The notes under the pieces: generated by a model
The model's database searches: none
The model's input: the letters and a program-made list of their open reading frames with translations, nothing else
What the model was told of the DNA's origin: nothing
Shown here: positions 44,716 through 54,949 of the stretch, piece by piece
How positions within the stretch are numbered: position 1 is the stretch's first letter
Layout of the letters: each line of letters opens with the position of its first letter
Translations under genes and position numbers: made by a program
From: Ochromonas danica
Lineage: Eukaryota > Sar > Chrysophyceae > Chromulinales > Chromulinaceae
Assembly: GCA_015146655.1 (NCBI GenBank)
Contig: VKHL01000049.1
Span: 62,001-126,000, forward strand
Length of the DNA: 64,000 bases
Direction of reading: 5' to 3'

Positions 44716-46311
44716 CTATTCTTCCACTGCATTCGACTCGCTGTGGCTTGATGCAGCTGGAATGCTATGAGATCTATTGCCCGAGCGATCTTTGCTCGTT
44801 GGAGACACAGAGTTGTTCCTCAGTTTCTTCTTCATATTCTGTCTTTTGATCACATTGGCATTCAACACGTAGGCTTTGAAGAACTTCTCTTGTTCTTCTT
44901 TTGAGAAACACTCTGTCTTCTTAGCAACAAAGTTATAATACAATATTCCCAGAACAACGATGACAACGAAATAGACCACTGCTGTATAATTATCCTGATG
45001 AAAGAATGCCAATGCCACTGCAATAAACGCAAATATCAAGGCGCCGATGCAAGCAGAAGCTATTCCCATGGGATTGGTAAACTCGTGTTCTAGTGCAGAG
45101 TAGCGTTGTCGATACACCACAAACGCTGCACAGAGACACACGTTCACCATACACGTGCTTAACATACAGATACCAAAAAGAGTCTCCGAGATGTCGTTCA
45201 CAGTCACATGCAAGATGTAAAGAACAGCCAGGCTAATTATTGATCCAGTCAGAACAGCTGCATACGGTGCATCATATGCTCCATATGTTCGCTTTAAGAA
45301 CGACGGCATTAGCCCAGACTGCGCCATCGAATGCAGTTGTTGACCAAACGCATACATGTAGCCATATGCAGTCCCAATGGTTGGAGGGAGCGCCAGGAGT
45401 CCCACCAAATTTTTGTGTTTTGTTATATTTAACCCTTGAAAAAAGCCATAAGCCATGAAGTGCGGGTAATTGGCTAGAACCACAGGGCCATATGGAGGAA
45501 TACTTCCTGTGGTCAACAAGATACAGAAAGCTGTAAACACCATCAATAGCATAACCACAATCATCACTCGGGGAAGTTTCTTGCCAGGCTTGTCCACATT
45601 GTTACAAGCCAAGGTGAGAGGCTCGATACCTTTAAAGAACCAGGTCATCAGGGGAAACCAACGCAGATAGCTCGTCATGCTTTGGCCCACGTGATGGTTC
45701 GACGGAAAATACATCACATCATCGTTGGGAATGTTAGAAATGCAATATATGCCCACCAGAACAAGAGAGATAATGGTGGCCACAGAACTACGCCACCATA
45801 TCCAAGGCCCGCCAATGCACATAAAAGGAATTCCAAAACCATAAAAGGCAATGTAAATATAAAAAGAAGCTGTGGAAGACAGACCAGCAGCAGCACGAAT
45901 GATTTCATCGACACTATCCAAGGCAGCAGACACGAACAAAATATAGGCCACGCTCTCACATAGGCCTGCATCATAGCCTACTCTTGGGCCCAGTGAACAA
46001 CGCACATAACCAAATGACCCTCCAGCGAAGGGAAGGATGGAAGCCATCTCAGCTAGACAAAATGTCAAGCATACGTAACCAATGGCTACGATGGTCAAGG
46101 AGATGAGACATTCCCACAATCCCATCGTAAGTGCTTCATTCCAATCCATAAACTGACCTCCTAAGATAATACCGACACCCATGAAGAAGACTTGAAGACG
46201 AGTTGCTTCATACTTCAAGGAGGTAATCTCTCGCGTTTTCAGAACTTCAGTCTCTTCTGCACCAATGACACTTGCCGATTTAGGTTCTGGCTCAACCCTT
46301 GTAACATGCAT
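44716..46311 (-). CDS. APC-family transporter, ethanolamine permease-like, copy 2
   Basis: Intronless, 531 residues from the ATG at 46311, which matches the start of copy 1; the frame is open further upstream to 46401 but without family support. Topology and motifs are as in copy 1. Differences cluster in the N-terminal third, above all next to PWIWW (RSSVATIISLVLVG here, WSVAFSLVALALVG in copy 1), on one membrane helix. The rest is identical. Both copies look intact and probably functional; the altered helix could shift substrate preference, which is speculation. Confidence 0.85.
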   Translation of the reverse strand: MHVTRVEPEPKSASVIGAEETEVLKTREITSLKYEATRLQVFFMGVGIILGGQFMDWNEALTMGLWECLISLTIVAIGYVCLTFCLAEMASILPFAGGSFGYVRCSLGPRVGYDAGLCESVAYILFVSAALDSVDEIIRAAAGLSSTASFYIYIAFYGFGIPFMCIGGPWIWWRSSVATIISLVLVGIYCISNIPNDDVMYFPSNHHVGQSMTSYLRWFPLMTWFFKGIEPLTLACNNVDKPGKKLPRVMIVVMLLMVFTAFCILLTTGSIPPYGPVVLANYPHFMAYGFFQGLNITKHKNLVGLLALPPTIGTAYGYMYAFGQQLHSMAQSGLMPSFLKRTYGAYDAPYAAVLTGSIISLAVLYILHVTVNDISETLFGICMLSTCMVNVCLCAAFVVYRQRYSALEHEFTNPMGIASACIGALIFAFIAVALAFFHQDNYTAVVYFVVIVVLGILYYNFVAKKTECFSKEEQEKFFKAYVLNANVIKRQNMKKKLRNNSVSPTSKDRSGNRSHSIPAASSHSESNAVEE

Positions 46312-46683
46312 GATTACTAATAAGATGTTAGATATATGAAAGAATACTAAACAAGCAGATGTTCTTTTGTTTGATTGTGAGGAGGTGTAGTGGCATATCA
46401 ATAGTCAACAGTCTCCCTCCTTCTTTACTCCTGGACAGCTTTGTTCTCTGTTGGGAGAGGTGCTGATCGCTGAAAGGAACACCGGCGAAACACTCCTGGC
46501 CACACAGTGACGACAGCAGTGTTGCTGTGCGCAGGGGTGTGTCAACAGTTGAGGTCCAACTTTGCCATCCAATTCCAATTCCGAAATATCAATGGAATGT
46601 GGCGCAAATTGGAAATCCGGAATCCTCAAATGCGTTGCAGGAGGAATGATGTTGCAGTGACTTGTCTGTTATCTCATGTTTTG
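46312..46683. other. Spacer upstream of transporter copy 2
   Basis: Homologous to 43214-43512 up to about 46568; the remainder is unique. No gene seen. Confidence 0.45.
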
Positions 46684-47160
46684 TCAAGAAGAGGTGATGT
46701 TTAGACTGGATGAAGTCCACAACCCGGTAGCGAATCTAAAGTCCAACTTGAACGACACTAAATTGATGTGCAATGCCGTATGTTGGAGGCAAAGTTGGTC
46801 GTCATGCTCCATGATCTTTCCATTTGAATAGTTCATGTTCTTACGGGTCTCGATGAGCCAAGCAACAGTTATATTACTTTGATAGGCCCTGCCTTGTGCT
46901 ACTAAGCACCTGAAGTCTTCCAGTTTTCTTATACTGGTTTGAGCAAGATGACGCCCTTGTACTTCGAAACACCCAGTTTCAAGTCTAAGATATGTTCGTT
47001 TCACGGCTGCCTTACAGAAAGAAATTTGTTTTTGGATTTCTTTTGAATGAAAAGGTCACTTACTCACGAGAAAGAGTTTGGCACCTTGTTTCGCGGGGTC
47101 GGTAATGATTTCGACCAAATATTGATCAGGTGTTGACCAAGCTCCGACAGCATCCCTCAG
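46684..47160 (-). pseudogene. Possible gene remnant or unrecognised two-exon gene
   Basis: On the minus strand, a frame reading LRDAVGAWSTPDQYLVEIIT (near 47160-47070) reaches a GTGAGT donor near 47069, and a second frame opens after an acceptor near 47012 (AAVKRTYLRLETGCF...). Together they would encode about 135 residues ending at 46684. The first part has coding character, but an in-frame stop lies just upstream and no start codon is evident. I do not recognise it. It may be a decayed gene or the 3' end of one with further exons near 47160-47340. Confidence 0.3.
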
Positions 47161-47633
47161 CTTTTATTGCTTCTTCCATACCGCGCTCCACAGAATTGCA
47201 GTCCAGGGTTGTTGCACTCCATCACTGTGATAAAAGCAGTATCTTGCTGTGGGTTAAAACTTTCGCGGTTTCGACATCTGATATCGATCTCAATACCGGC
47301 GGTGTTATCGTGATGTTAGCGTCTTGTAACTAGCACAGCTTCAAGCAAACCTATTAAAAGATGTGAATAATGACATTTGTAGCTGTTAAAGGCTTTGTTG
47401 TAGCTTGACAAAACAAGTTGTAATGACAATACTCTGTAGTTATATTTGATATCTTGGTATACCAGTCGATATCACAAGCACACTTCAGGAATAAAACCTC
47501 TTCCACTCTGCTGCTGGTTTGCTCCATGGAATCATTACATGGATTCCATGTGCAGATAATGAAAGTGCATTCGTCGCCTCACCCTCGCTTTCGTTGGGCA
47601 CAGCACCAAGAAGAGAAGAAAGAAGGAGACAAA
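47161..47633. promoter_or_regulatory. Upstream region of the aminotransferase gene
   Basis: Contains the promoter and 5' UTR of the gene starting at 47634. The frame is open upstream of that ATG to 47454, but the extra residues would hide the signal peptide, so the later start is preferred. Confidence 0.45.
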
Positions 47634-49035
47634 ATGATGTGGACAGTGGCGATTGTGTTGGCTTTGTTAAGCCTGGTTTCCATCCAAGGCTATCGTATCC
47701 GTAATTTATCACCTTCTTCTGTTTCTCAGTTTCGTCTCAATGCTGTTAGCCGAGTGACTAGAAATGAGAATTTCGCCAAGTTGCAAGCTGGATATCTTTT
47801 CCCTGAGATTGCACGGCGTAGAAATGCCTATCTTGCGAAAAATCCCAGTGCTAAGATTGTTAGTTTAGGCATTGGAGATACCACCTTACCCATCCCACCT
47901 CACATTCTTAGTGGTCTCGTCAAGGGGGCTTCTAAATTAGGCACTAAAGAAGGTTATAGTGGTTATGGCGCGGAACAAGGTGAGAAAGTACTCCGCGAGA
48001 AGATTGCATCTAAACTCTATCAAAACTTGGTTGAGGCTGAAGAAGTCTTCGTATCTGATGGAGCGAAATGTGATATTGCACGCTTGCAGCTAATGTTTGG
48101 ATCTAAAGTGATTACTGCCGTACAAGATCCTAGCTATCCTGTTTATGTAGATACGTCCGTTATGATGGGCCAAACGGGTTTAATCAATCCTGAGACCAAG
48201 CAGTTTAATAACATTCTCTACATGCCCTGCAATCCAACCAATGACTTCTTCCCTGATGTCCGTGCCTTGCCGAGGGCTGATATCTACTATATTTGCTCCC
48301 CTAATAATCCTACTGGTGCTGTTGCTAGTCGTGAGAAGCTGGAAGATCTTGTGGCATTTGCCAAGGAGCAAGGGTCCATCATTATCTTTGATGCTGCCTA
48401 TGCACCTTTCATTCGCACACCAGGTATTCAATTCATTTCACTTTGATAGACTACAAGAGAGTTAATAGTTTTCTTGCTTTTGTTAAGGTGTCCCCAAGTC
48501 TATTTACGAGATTCCTGGAGCTAAGGAAGTGTCTATTGAAGTTAATTCTTTCTCCAAATATGCGGGTTTCACAGGAGTTCGCTTGGGGTGGACGGTGGTG
48601 CCTTCAGAATTGAAGTATTCCGATGGAACCCCTGTTCGCAATGACTGGAACCGTGTGATGACAACTGCCTTCAATGGAGCATCTAATATTGTGCAGAACG
48701 GCGGTCTTGCCTGTTTAGATGATGAAGGTTTGAAGGAGATCGACAATCTGATTGACTACTATCTTGCCAATGCTCGTCTGCTTCGTGAAACCTTCCTCTC
48801 TCTGGGTTTCGATGTCTATGGTGGTGTCGATGCGCCTTATATCTTTGTTCAAATGAAGGGACAAGGCTCTTGGGAGGCCTTCAGCGATATTCTTGAGACC
48901 ATCCAGGTGGTCACCATCCCTGGTGCAGGTTTTGGACCTGGCGGAGAAGGATTTTTGCGTATGAGTGCCTTTGCTGCACGAGATAATGTCGAGGAAGCAT
49001 GCCGTCGGTTCAAAGAAATGTATGGCAAACGATAG
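47634..49035 (+). CDS. DAPAT: LL-diaminopimelate aminotransferase, plastid-targeted
   Basis: Exons 47634-48423 and 48488-49035 give 445 residues. The enzyme converts tetrahydrodipicolinate directly to LL-diaminopimelate in the plant/chlamydial branch of lysine synthesis. Evidence: [50 protein letters not shown], and [15 protein letters not shown] with the pyridoxal-phosphate lysine at 287. The start at 47634 gives [19 protein letters not shown], a signal peptide, followed by [20 protein letters not shown], a transit-like stretch beginning with an aromatic residue as in red-lineage complex plastids. A piece of exon 1 lies at 43563-43726 as a duplication relic. Convergent with the LPA1-like gene. 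Confidence 0.93.
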
Positions 49036-49150
49036 AAAGTGGTGATCGGTTGCAGATATAAGACACAATACAATTCTCCTTGTGCCAATGGGAAGAAGTT
49101 AGAATCCAGTAAGAGTTCGGTACTTATTTAACCATCAACTAGTTAATTAA

Positions 49151-50206
49151 TTATTTCTTGCTCTTTGCTTTGGCTTTTGTTTTAAGTTCATCTATGATTT
49201 CTTTCCAAGGTGGTAATCCCAATCCTCTGCGAATAACTTTGCCAGTCTTATTGATGACGATGACCAGTCCCCTTTTCTGGGCATCCTTGGCTCCTTGCGC
49301 CTTCGCTAATTCAAACTCTGCTTGTAACACTCGTTCCCAGGCATCTGTTTGCACTGGTAGAGCAATGTAAGGAGCATCCAGCAATCCTTCCTTAGCAGAA
49401 AATCCCTTCTGACTGCTGCCATCCAAATCAGACACAGCTTGACCTTGAGGGAAAGGCAAGATGAAAGTTTCCTCTGAAGTGAAAAGCTCTCTACCTGCAC
49501 TACGGGCTGACAAAATAGAATCTTTCACAAAAGACAGCTCTCCTGTGACAATTACGATATTCTGTTTGCCTTTATCCATGAGATCTCCAAGAGAGACAGT
49601 GCGTGTCTCTGAAGCATTGCGTTCATTTACTTGAATCTCAGCAGGTAATAGAGAAAGAACCTTCTCTCGCTCAGCAATTTCTTCTTTAGAAAGCTTACTG
49701 TCGGCTTTCTTTTGCTTGCTGACAAATCGATCAAGTTGTTGCTTCTCTCCCGCCTGCTCGCGGATCCAGAAGAACACGCCCAGACCAGCAGCTCCAACAT
49801 CTACAGCCAAGTTTGTTACAACTTTCATCACATCTCCATCGTGTTGAATAGCAAGGATTAGTTGCGGAATGGCAGTGAAGGTACCAAGTCCACCTCCACC
49901 CACAAAGGCAGCATAGATGAATTTGCGCAAGAGACGATAGGGCGAGGCAGCCTCGACCTTCAGCTTGGCCATAGTCTCGGAAGAGGTACGAAGGGGTTTG
50001 TCTGAGTCTTCCTTGTTGACTGGGGTGGTGGTGGTAGAGGAAAGTAGCTCCTGTTGCTCTTCTTGAATCTTCTTTGCAGAAGAAGGAACTCCTCTTCTTC
50101 CTAACATACTGCCACGTCTAGCTGATAAGCTAATATATCCACAACTTAGATAGAGACATGATAAAATATAAATACAAATAAAAATATGAGCTATAGTAGG
50201 AGCCAT
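49151..50206 (-). CDS. LPA1: LPA1/REP27-like photosystem II assembly protein
   Basis: Intronless, 351 residues. Residues 1-22 (MAPTIAHIFICIYILSCLYL) are a signal peptide followed by a basic Ser-rich stretch (SARRGSMLGRRGVPSSAKK), a two-part plastid leader. From about residue 90, SPYRLLRKFIYAAFVGGGG and a second membrane span (VTNLAVDVGAAGLGVFFWI) fit the DUF3493 region of LPA1/REP27, thylakoid proteins needed for D1 synthesis and photosystem II repair. The C-terminal half is soluble and ends in a Lys-rich tail. Plant LPA1 carries TPR repeats before this region; here they are missing. The family call is from recalled pattern and moderate. Confidence 0.6.
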   Translation of the reverse strand: MAPTIAHIFICIYILSCLYLSCGYISLSARRGSMLGRRGVPSSAKKIQEEQQELLSSTTTTPVNKEDSDKPLRTSSETMAKLKVEAASPYRLLRKFIYAAFVGGGGLGTFTAIPQLILAIQHDGDVMKVVTNLAVDVGAAGLGVFFWIREQAGEKQQLDRFVSKQKKADSKLSKEEIAEREKVLSLLPAEIQVNERNASETRTVSLGDLMDKGKQNIVIVTGELSFVKDSILSARSAGRELFTSEETFILPFPQGQAVSDLDGSSQKGFSAKEGLLDAPYIALPVQTDAWERVLQAEFELAKAQGAKDAQKRGLVIVINKTGKVIRRGLGLPPWKEIIDELKTKAKAKSKK

Positions 50207-50482
50207 CTTGAATTTCTATCACATGTAACGTTAAATATCACAAAATGGATGATGATCTGACTGCAAGGTGAAGGGAACTGACTCATTTCGGAAACAAACG
50301 CGTTAGTCTGCTTCTTTGCATCCGGATGGAACAATCTTTTCCCACTCATTAACTTAGTAAGGACGACAAGTTAACGCTGAGTGCTGCTATTGCTGCGTGC
50401 TGCGCTGTTTGGTCCTCCTCCTCTCTGTTCATGGATGATCTCTTCCCAGATCCTCATTCGACTTTATTGGACATAACCTATC

Positions 50483-52079
50483 ATGGCTACCACTCCTTTA
50501 TTTGAAGTCTTTAAATGGATCTTTGAAGCATCTCATCAAGTTACGAAAGAAAAAGTATGGGATGTGATAACTCATGCCCCACAATTATATCAAGATTGGT
50601 GGATGAACCTTTATCACGAAGCACCTCTTCATATTATCATAGAGACTTCTTTGATCTTGTTCATCCTCTGGTTGAGCTTTATTCGCCGTACTGTTGATCC
50701 GAAGAAATCAAATGAACCTGCTAAGCTGAGTCCCAAGGAGGTGGATTGGTTGTTAGACACCTGGGAACCCGAACCTCTCGTTCCTGCACTTTCTGTTAGC
50801 GATCAGGCGCTATTAGACAATGCTGTGGTAAGACAAGGATTTATTTTACGTATCTCCTTTTCTTTCCCTTAGGCTCATTTCAATGTTGTTTATACAGGTT
50901 GTGGAGAAGTACGAAAATGACTATGTCCAGCTTCGTGGTGTAGAAAACAAAGTGTTGAACTCTGTTTCTTTTGATTTCTTGGGTTTCTCTCAAGAGGAAT
51001 GTGTTAAGCAGGCTGCGCGTGATGCCCTTAATAAGTATGGTAGTGGTAGCTGTGGACCTCGTGGATTCTATGGCACCATGGACCTTCATCTTACTCTTGA
51101 GAAGCAAATCGCCGAGTTTATGGATGTGCAAGAAGCTATTTGTTATTCCGATGGTGCTTCTGCAACCTCCTCTGCTATTCCAGCCTTCTCCAAGAAGGGT
51201 GATCTGTTGCTTGTGGACGAAGCATGTTCCGAGCCTATCCTTATGGGTGCTAATCTCTCTCGTTCAACTGTGAAGTTCTTCAAGCATAACGACATGAATG
51301 ATCTTCGTCGTCTGCTCGAGGCTGTCCGTGAAGATGACGAGCGTAACAAGCGTGATACCTTGCAACAGCGTCGTTTTATTATTGTTGAAGGCATCTATCG
51401 TGCCACGGGAGACATTTGTCCTCTGCCCACTCTGCTGAAGCTGAAGGAAGAGTTCTTTTATCGTTTAATTTTAGACGAGAGTACGTCTTTTGGTGTCCTG
51501 GGCGCCAATGGCCGCGGTGTGACTGAATACTTTGGGGTCGATCGTTCGGACGTGGAGATTATCACTTTCACATTGGACACTGTCTTAGCTTCTGTGGGTG
51601 GAATTTGTGCTGGCTCCCGAGAGATTGTTGATCATCAACGTTTGTCTGGTGCTGGCTATTGTTTCTCTGCCTCATCCGCTCCTTTCCTTTGTGCTGGAGC
51701 CTTAGCTGCTTTGAGCAAACTGAAGGGCGAGGCCCCAGTTTTACTTGAACGCCTTCATCAACGCGCTGCACTGCTTCACAAATCTTTGCAGAGCCTACCT
51801 GAGTTGGAAGTTTTGTCGAAGGATGTAACTCCAATTGTACATCTCGCCCTGAAGAATAAGGGCAGTTTGAGCCGTGAAGCAGAGTTGGTCACTCTGGAGA
51901 ACATTGCTCAAGCTTGCTTGCAAGCTGGTGTGGGAGTGGTAGTCTCCAAGCATGGTCTCAAGTATAAAGCCGTGCGCCCATCTCTGATGGTCACTGTACA
52001 TGCTACTTTTTCGGAGGACACCGTGGTGAAAATCGCCAGTGCAATCGATCAAGCATCTCGCAAAGTGCTTCACAAATAG
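50483..52079 (+). CDS. LCB1: Serine palmitoyltransferase subunit 1 (LCB1)
   Basis: Exons 50483-50827 and 50898-52079 give 508 residues, the normal LCB1 length. An N-terminal membrane helix (about 52-70, IIIETSLILFILWLSFI) anchors it in the ER. The aminotransferase-like fold shows NFLGF-type FDFLGFSQE, YGSGSCGPRGFYGTMDLHL, DEACSEPILMGANLSRS and LDESTSFGVLGANGRG. The position that holds the pyridoxal-phosphate lysine in LCB2 reads ITFTLDTVLAS, with no lysine, which marks the regulatory LCB1 subunit. With LCB2 (not in the window) it condenses serine and palmitoyl-CoA, the first step of sphingolipid synthesis. Divergent from the LPA1-like gene. Confidence 0.93.
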
Positions 52080-52477
52080 TGAAATGGTGGGATGAAACAT
52101 CGTGTGGTGCTAACTCACTGCTATGACTGCCTTGATCTTGGTAAATTGCATTCTGTAGTTTGATAGCAAGTGTTACATAGAAATATTTTCCATACGTGCT
52201 TTTTTGGTAGTAATAATAATACTGAAGAGCAATTTATACCACTACCACGTTCCACCAGGCAAACAATGTTACAAATGTGTTCTGTGTTGGTTTTGTTCCG
52301 ATTGGCGCAGGAAGTGTCTGCGTGGCCAGCAGGACGAGCCGTTGCCGCAATTCCGAAATCCCGAAACTGCCTGCGGCGGTTGCTGCGCTCTCTGCTGTGT
52401 GCATCTGGACTGGAAACATTTGCCTCGAGAGGCAACATCCAAATCATACAGTGAATTAAGAATCAACTGAGACAATT
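52080..52477. other. Intergenic region, LCB1 / ankyrin gene
   Basis: GC-richer near 52300-52430 with several overlapping short frames on both strands, none resembling a family. It probably holds the LCB1 3' UTR and the ankyrin gene promoter. Confidence 0.45.
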
Positions 52478-53302
52478 ATGGGATGTGCAAGCTCACAACA
52501 AAAAGTGGATACTCGTCCTAATCCACTTTCTTCACAACCGGCTTCCAATACTGCTCCAGGTGCTTCTGGTGGCGGTGGACATGGTGCTGCTTCTTCATCT
52601 GCGGGAAATCATGAGGTAGCAACCAAAAAAGCTTCTGAAGGTGGTCAAGCTTCTGCCCATGCCGTTCAACCCCCTGCACCAGTCCATCAGCAAATTTCGG
52701 AAGGAGGAAGAACTGAACAACTGAGCGATTCGAAACTCAATGTCAATGGGACCGGTCAGTTTAATTTCCGTCCTGTTCATTCTGCTGTACGATGGAATAA
52801 ATCTGTCCAAGAGGTTGAAGCCCTATTAGATAGTGCTGAAGCAGTCAATTGTGCTGATACCAATAATGGCAACTGCCCTATTCATATCGCTGCACAAAAT
52901 GGTCATGATGATCTCGTTGCTTTACTCATCCGTAAGAAATGTACCGTGGATGCGAAAAATATGAAAGGTAACACTGCGTTACATATGTCCATTGGTTATG
53001 ACTATTATAACACCTCGAAGCTTCTCATCGATGCTGGGGCGGATCTCGAAGCATTAAACGATGCTAACATACCAGCTAAATATGGTTTAGAAGGTGATAA
53101 AGCTCTAGGAATAGCTGCTTTAGCAAATGCTACAACGGTAGAAGAAGTAAAAGAAGCATTTGATCTTTGTGACAGAGATGTAGAAGGGTTAAATCGTGTG
53201 AGCTTCGCTCAAGCAGGATTGAAAGCCAAGAAAGCTCTAGGACCTGATTGGACATCAAGCGAGCAAGATCGATTTAAAGCGTTGGCTAATCGTCTCACGT
53301 GA
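52478..53302 (+). CDS. Ankyrin-repeat protein with N-terminal lipidation motif
   Basis: Intronless, 274 residues. MGCASSQQK at the N-terminus is a textbook N-myristoylation site with an adjacent cysteine for palmitoylation, so membrane attachment is likely. Residues 10-85 are low complexity (Ser, Gly, Ala, Gln). Three ankyrin repeats follow at about 95-205 (NNGNCPIHIAAQNGHDDLVALL; KGNTALHMSIGYDYYNTSKLL). The C-terminus is helical (VEEVKEAFDLCDRDVEGLNR) and resembles an EF-hand-like or helical cap without clear calcium ligands. Such proteins act as membrane-bound adaptors; the partner is unknown. Confidence 0.82.
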   Translation: MGCASSQQKVDTRPNPLSSQPASNTAPGASGGGGHGAASSSAGNHEVATKKASEGGQASAHAVQPPAPVHQQISEGGRTEQLSDSKLNVNGTGQFNFRPVHSAVRWNKSVQEVEALLDSAEAVNCADTNNGNCPIHIAAQNGHDDLVALLIRKKCTVDAKNMKGNTALHMSIGYDYYNTSKLLIDAGADLEALNDANIPAKYGLEGDKALGIAALANATTVEEVKEAFDLCDRDVEGLNRVSFAQAGLKAKKALGPDWTSSEQDRFKALANRLT

Positions 53303-53614
53303 TGAGTTTTGATGCTAATGATCAGTCCGATTTGCTCTTCTCTTCTCCATTTACTTAACTATTGTTCGTTTAAATGTCACGTTTCCTTGGCTTTGCTGAT
53401 CCATGTCCTCCTGTCCAACGATGAACGACTGGTTCTATTTAATCAACGTAGGATAAAGAGTCAAAAAATGATATTTGTGGCGTGTGTATCACACCATTCA
53501 TCCTGTCAATGTGTTTTGCCCCTGCTATTTGTATTGTGAGAGAAACAGATCATACGAGAAGGTCAGGAAAGAAAAGAAAGTTGATTAGTTAATAAAATTA
53601 GTCACTTCACTCAA
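53303..53614. other. Convergent intergenic region
   Basis: 3' UTR space between the ankyrin gene and the first FUN14 gene. Nothing recognisable. Confidence 0.45.
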
Positions 53615-53669
53615 CAAGGAGTTGTGGTCAACGCTTCAAAATCAAGCGTTAGCAAAGCATGCCCTGTTT

Positions 53670-54332
53670 TTAACCACGCACTCCCGCAAGAAAGCCAGCA
53701 GTAAATCCACCTCCGCCGGGCATGTTGTAACTGAGCACTTCTTGAATCTTATCCAAAGCAAACTCAGCATCTTTGGCATCCACTTTCCCGTCTTTATTGA
53801 GATCTAAGACAGTCTCCACCTTCTTCTCGATACCATCGTAATTCACTTTAATCAATCCACTGTAGGAAAGAGATTGAATGACAATAAAGACTCCCCCAAC
53901 ACCAAACGCAATAATACGAGATACTTTACTCAGACAGAATCCGCTGGAATAACCCATAAGGAAGCCATAGCCAACCTGCCCAGCTACACCGGATTCAAAG
54001 GTTTCACGCACTGGAGATAAAGGTCCTCCTTCTTTTAATTGTTCGCGAAAGAACGAGTGTACTTTCTTCAATTGATCAGGTGAGAAAGGGTTCAAGTTGG
54101 CACTCGACAAGTCCAATGTGCTCAAATTTGCACGGCTGGCAAGTTGATTCAAAAGATTTTGTTCTTCTTTGGGGACTTCCTTGGGAAGTTCACTTTTCTT
54201 ATCCTCTGATGGAGTTTGAGGTGCGGCATCACAGAAGATAAGAGAAGGTGGACTAGCCAGTACACTAATTGTTCCCACCAAGAGGGAGATCTTACGAGAA
54301 GAGTTGAACATGCCAAAAACACGACTTGCCAT
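53670..54332 (-). CDS. FUN14-domain protein with EF-hand, copy 1
   Basis: Intronless, 220 residues. The FUN14 core spans about 100-155 and 195-220: GQVGYGFLMGYSSGFCLSK, IIAFGVGGVFIVIQSLSYSG and a glycine-rich last segment (GGGGFTAGFLAGVRG). Between them sits one EF-hand loop, DLNKDGKVDAKDAE, with canonical Asp/Asn/Asp calcium ligands. FUN14 proteins (FUNDC1) sit in the mitochondrial outer membrane and act in mitophagy and ER contact; here a longer N-terminus with a hydrophobic stretch (ISLLVGTISVLA) may serve targeting. The inserted EF-hand suggests calcium control. Copy 2 at 55220-55852 is about 75-80% identical by eye. Confidence 0.85.
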   Translation of the reverse strand: MASRVFGMFNSSRKISLLVGTISVLASPPSLIFCDAAPQTPSEDKKSELPKEVPKEEQNLLNQLASRANLSTLDLSSANLNPFSPDQLKKVHSFFREQLKEGGPLSPVRETFESGVAGQVGYGFLMGYSSGFCLSKVSRIIAFGVGGVFIVIQSLSYSGLIKVNYDGIEKKVETVLDLNKDGKVDAKDAEFALDKIQEVLSYNMPGGGGFTAGFLAGVRG

Positions 54333-54949
54333 GATTTACTGTGTATGATCTGATACCAGTTTAAGAGTATAGTACAGTCTAAATTGAAGCTGATAAAAGC
54401 AACTGTTGATAGAAGACTGGGGAGCGCGGATTGGCTCATCCCGTTCTTCAAGTCAAGGCAGTGAGAGGGAGAGTTTAAACGGCAAAGCAACAGATCTGGA
54501 GATTTGAAGATTTGGAAAGCTCAGCTGGTCCATCTGCTCTGGACTGGTCTAGACTAGTCTGTTGTCATGTCCTAATGAATCCACTCAACAACAACCAACT
54601 GTGCGTGACGAACTATGTCCAATCAAAACAGAGATGGAGAGAAAATGGATTAAACTAAGGAGGTTTACATGCCGAAACAAAAAAACATACATATAAACCA
54701 TGTAAGAGGCAAACCAAAGTCATCTGTCGAGTTCTCTAGCTTTCTAACCTCCTCGCGTTCTAACGTCATCATTCCTAACTCTTATGATATTCCATCGCAG
54801 AGGACATACCCACGAAGCCCATCAGTGAATGATACCACAATCCATTTGAAAATCCTGATAATCCTTTTGATGAACTACAAGCAAGCAGACGATTTCCATA
54901 ATCGTTATTGCAATGAAGACAGTCCACCACCATCACCACCAACTCTAGA
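54333..54949. other. Upstream region of FUN14 copy 1
   Basis: Promoter space plus a duplicated downstream flank: about 54725-54949 is homologous to 56395-56539. No gene seen. Confidence 0.45.

Larger units (their letters stand above)
43731..46568. repeat. Tandem duplication unit 2
   Basis: Downstream copy of 40619-43512. Identity is very high from about 44380 to 45730 and lower on both sides. The spacer 43974-44715 holds no gene. Confidence 0.9.

Noticed and set aside
40000-49100. A metabolic gene cluster linking hydroxybutyrate, transporter and lysine genes
   Set aside because: The neighbours belong to different pathways and compartments; the grouping is explained by duplication rather than function.
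52160-52475. Overlapping cysteine-rich short frames
   Set aside because: Several frames on both strands are open at once because of base composition; none has family support.
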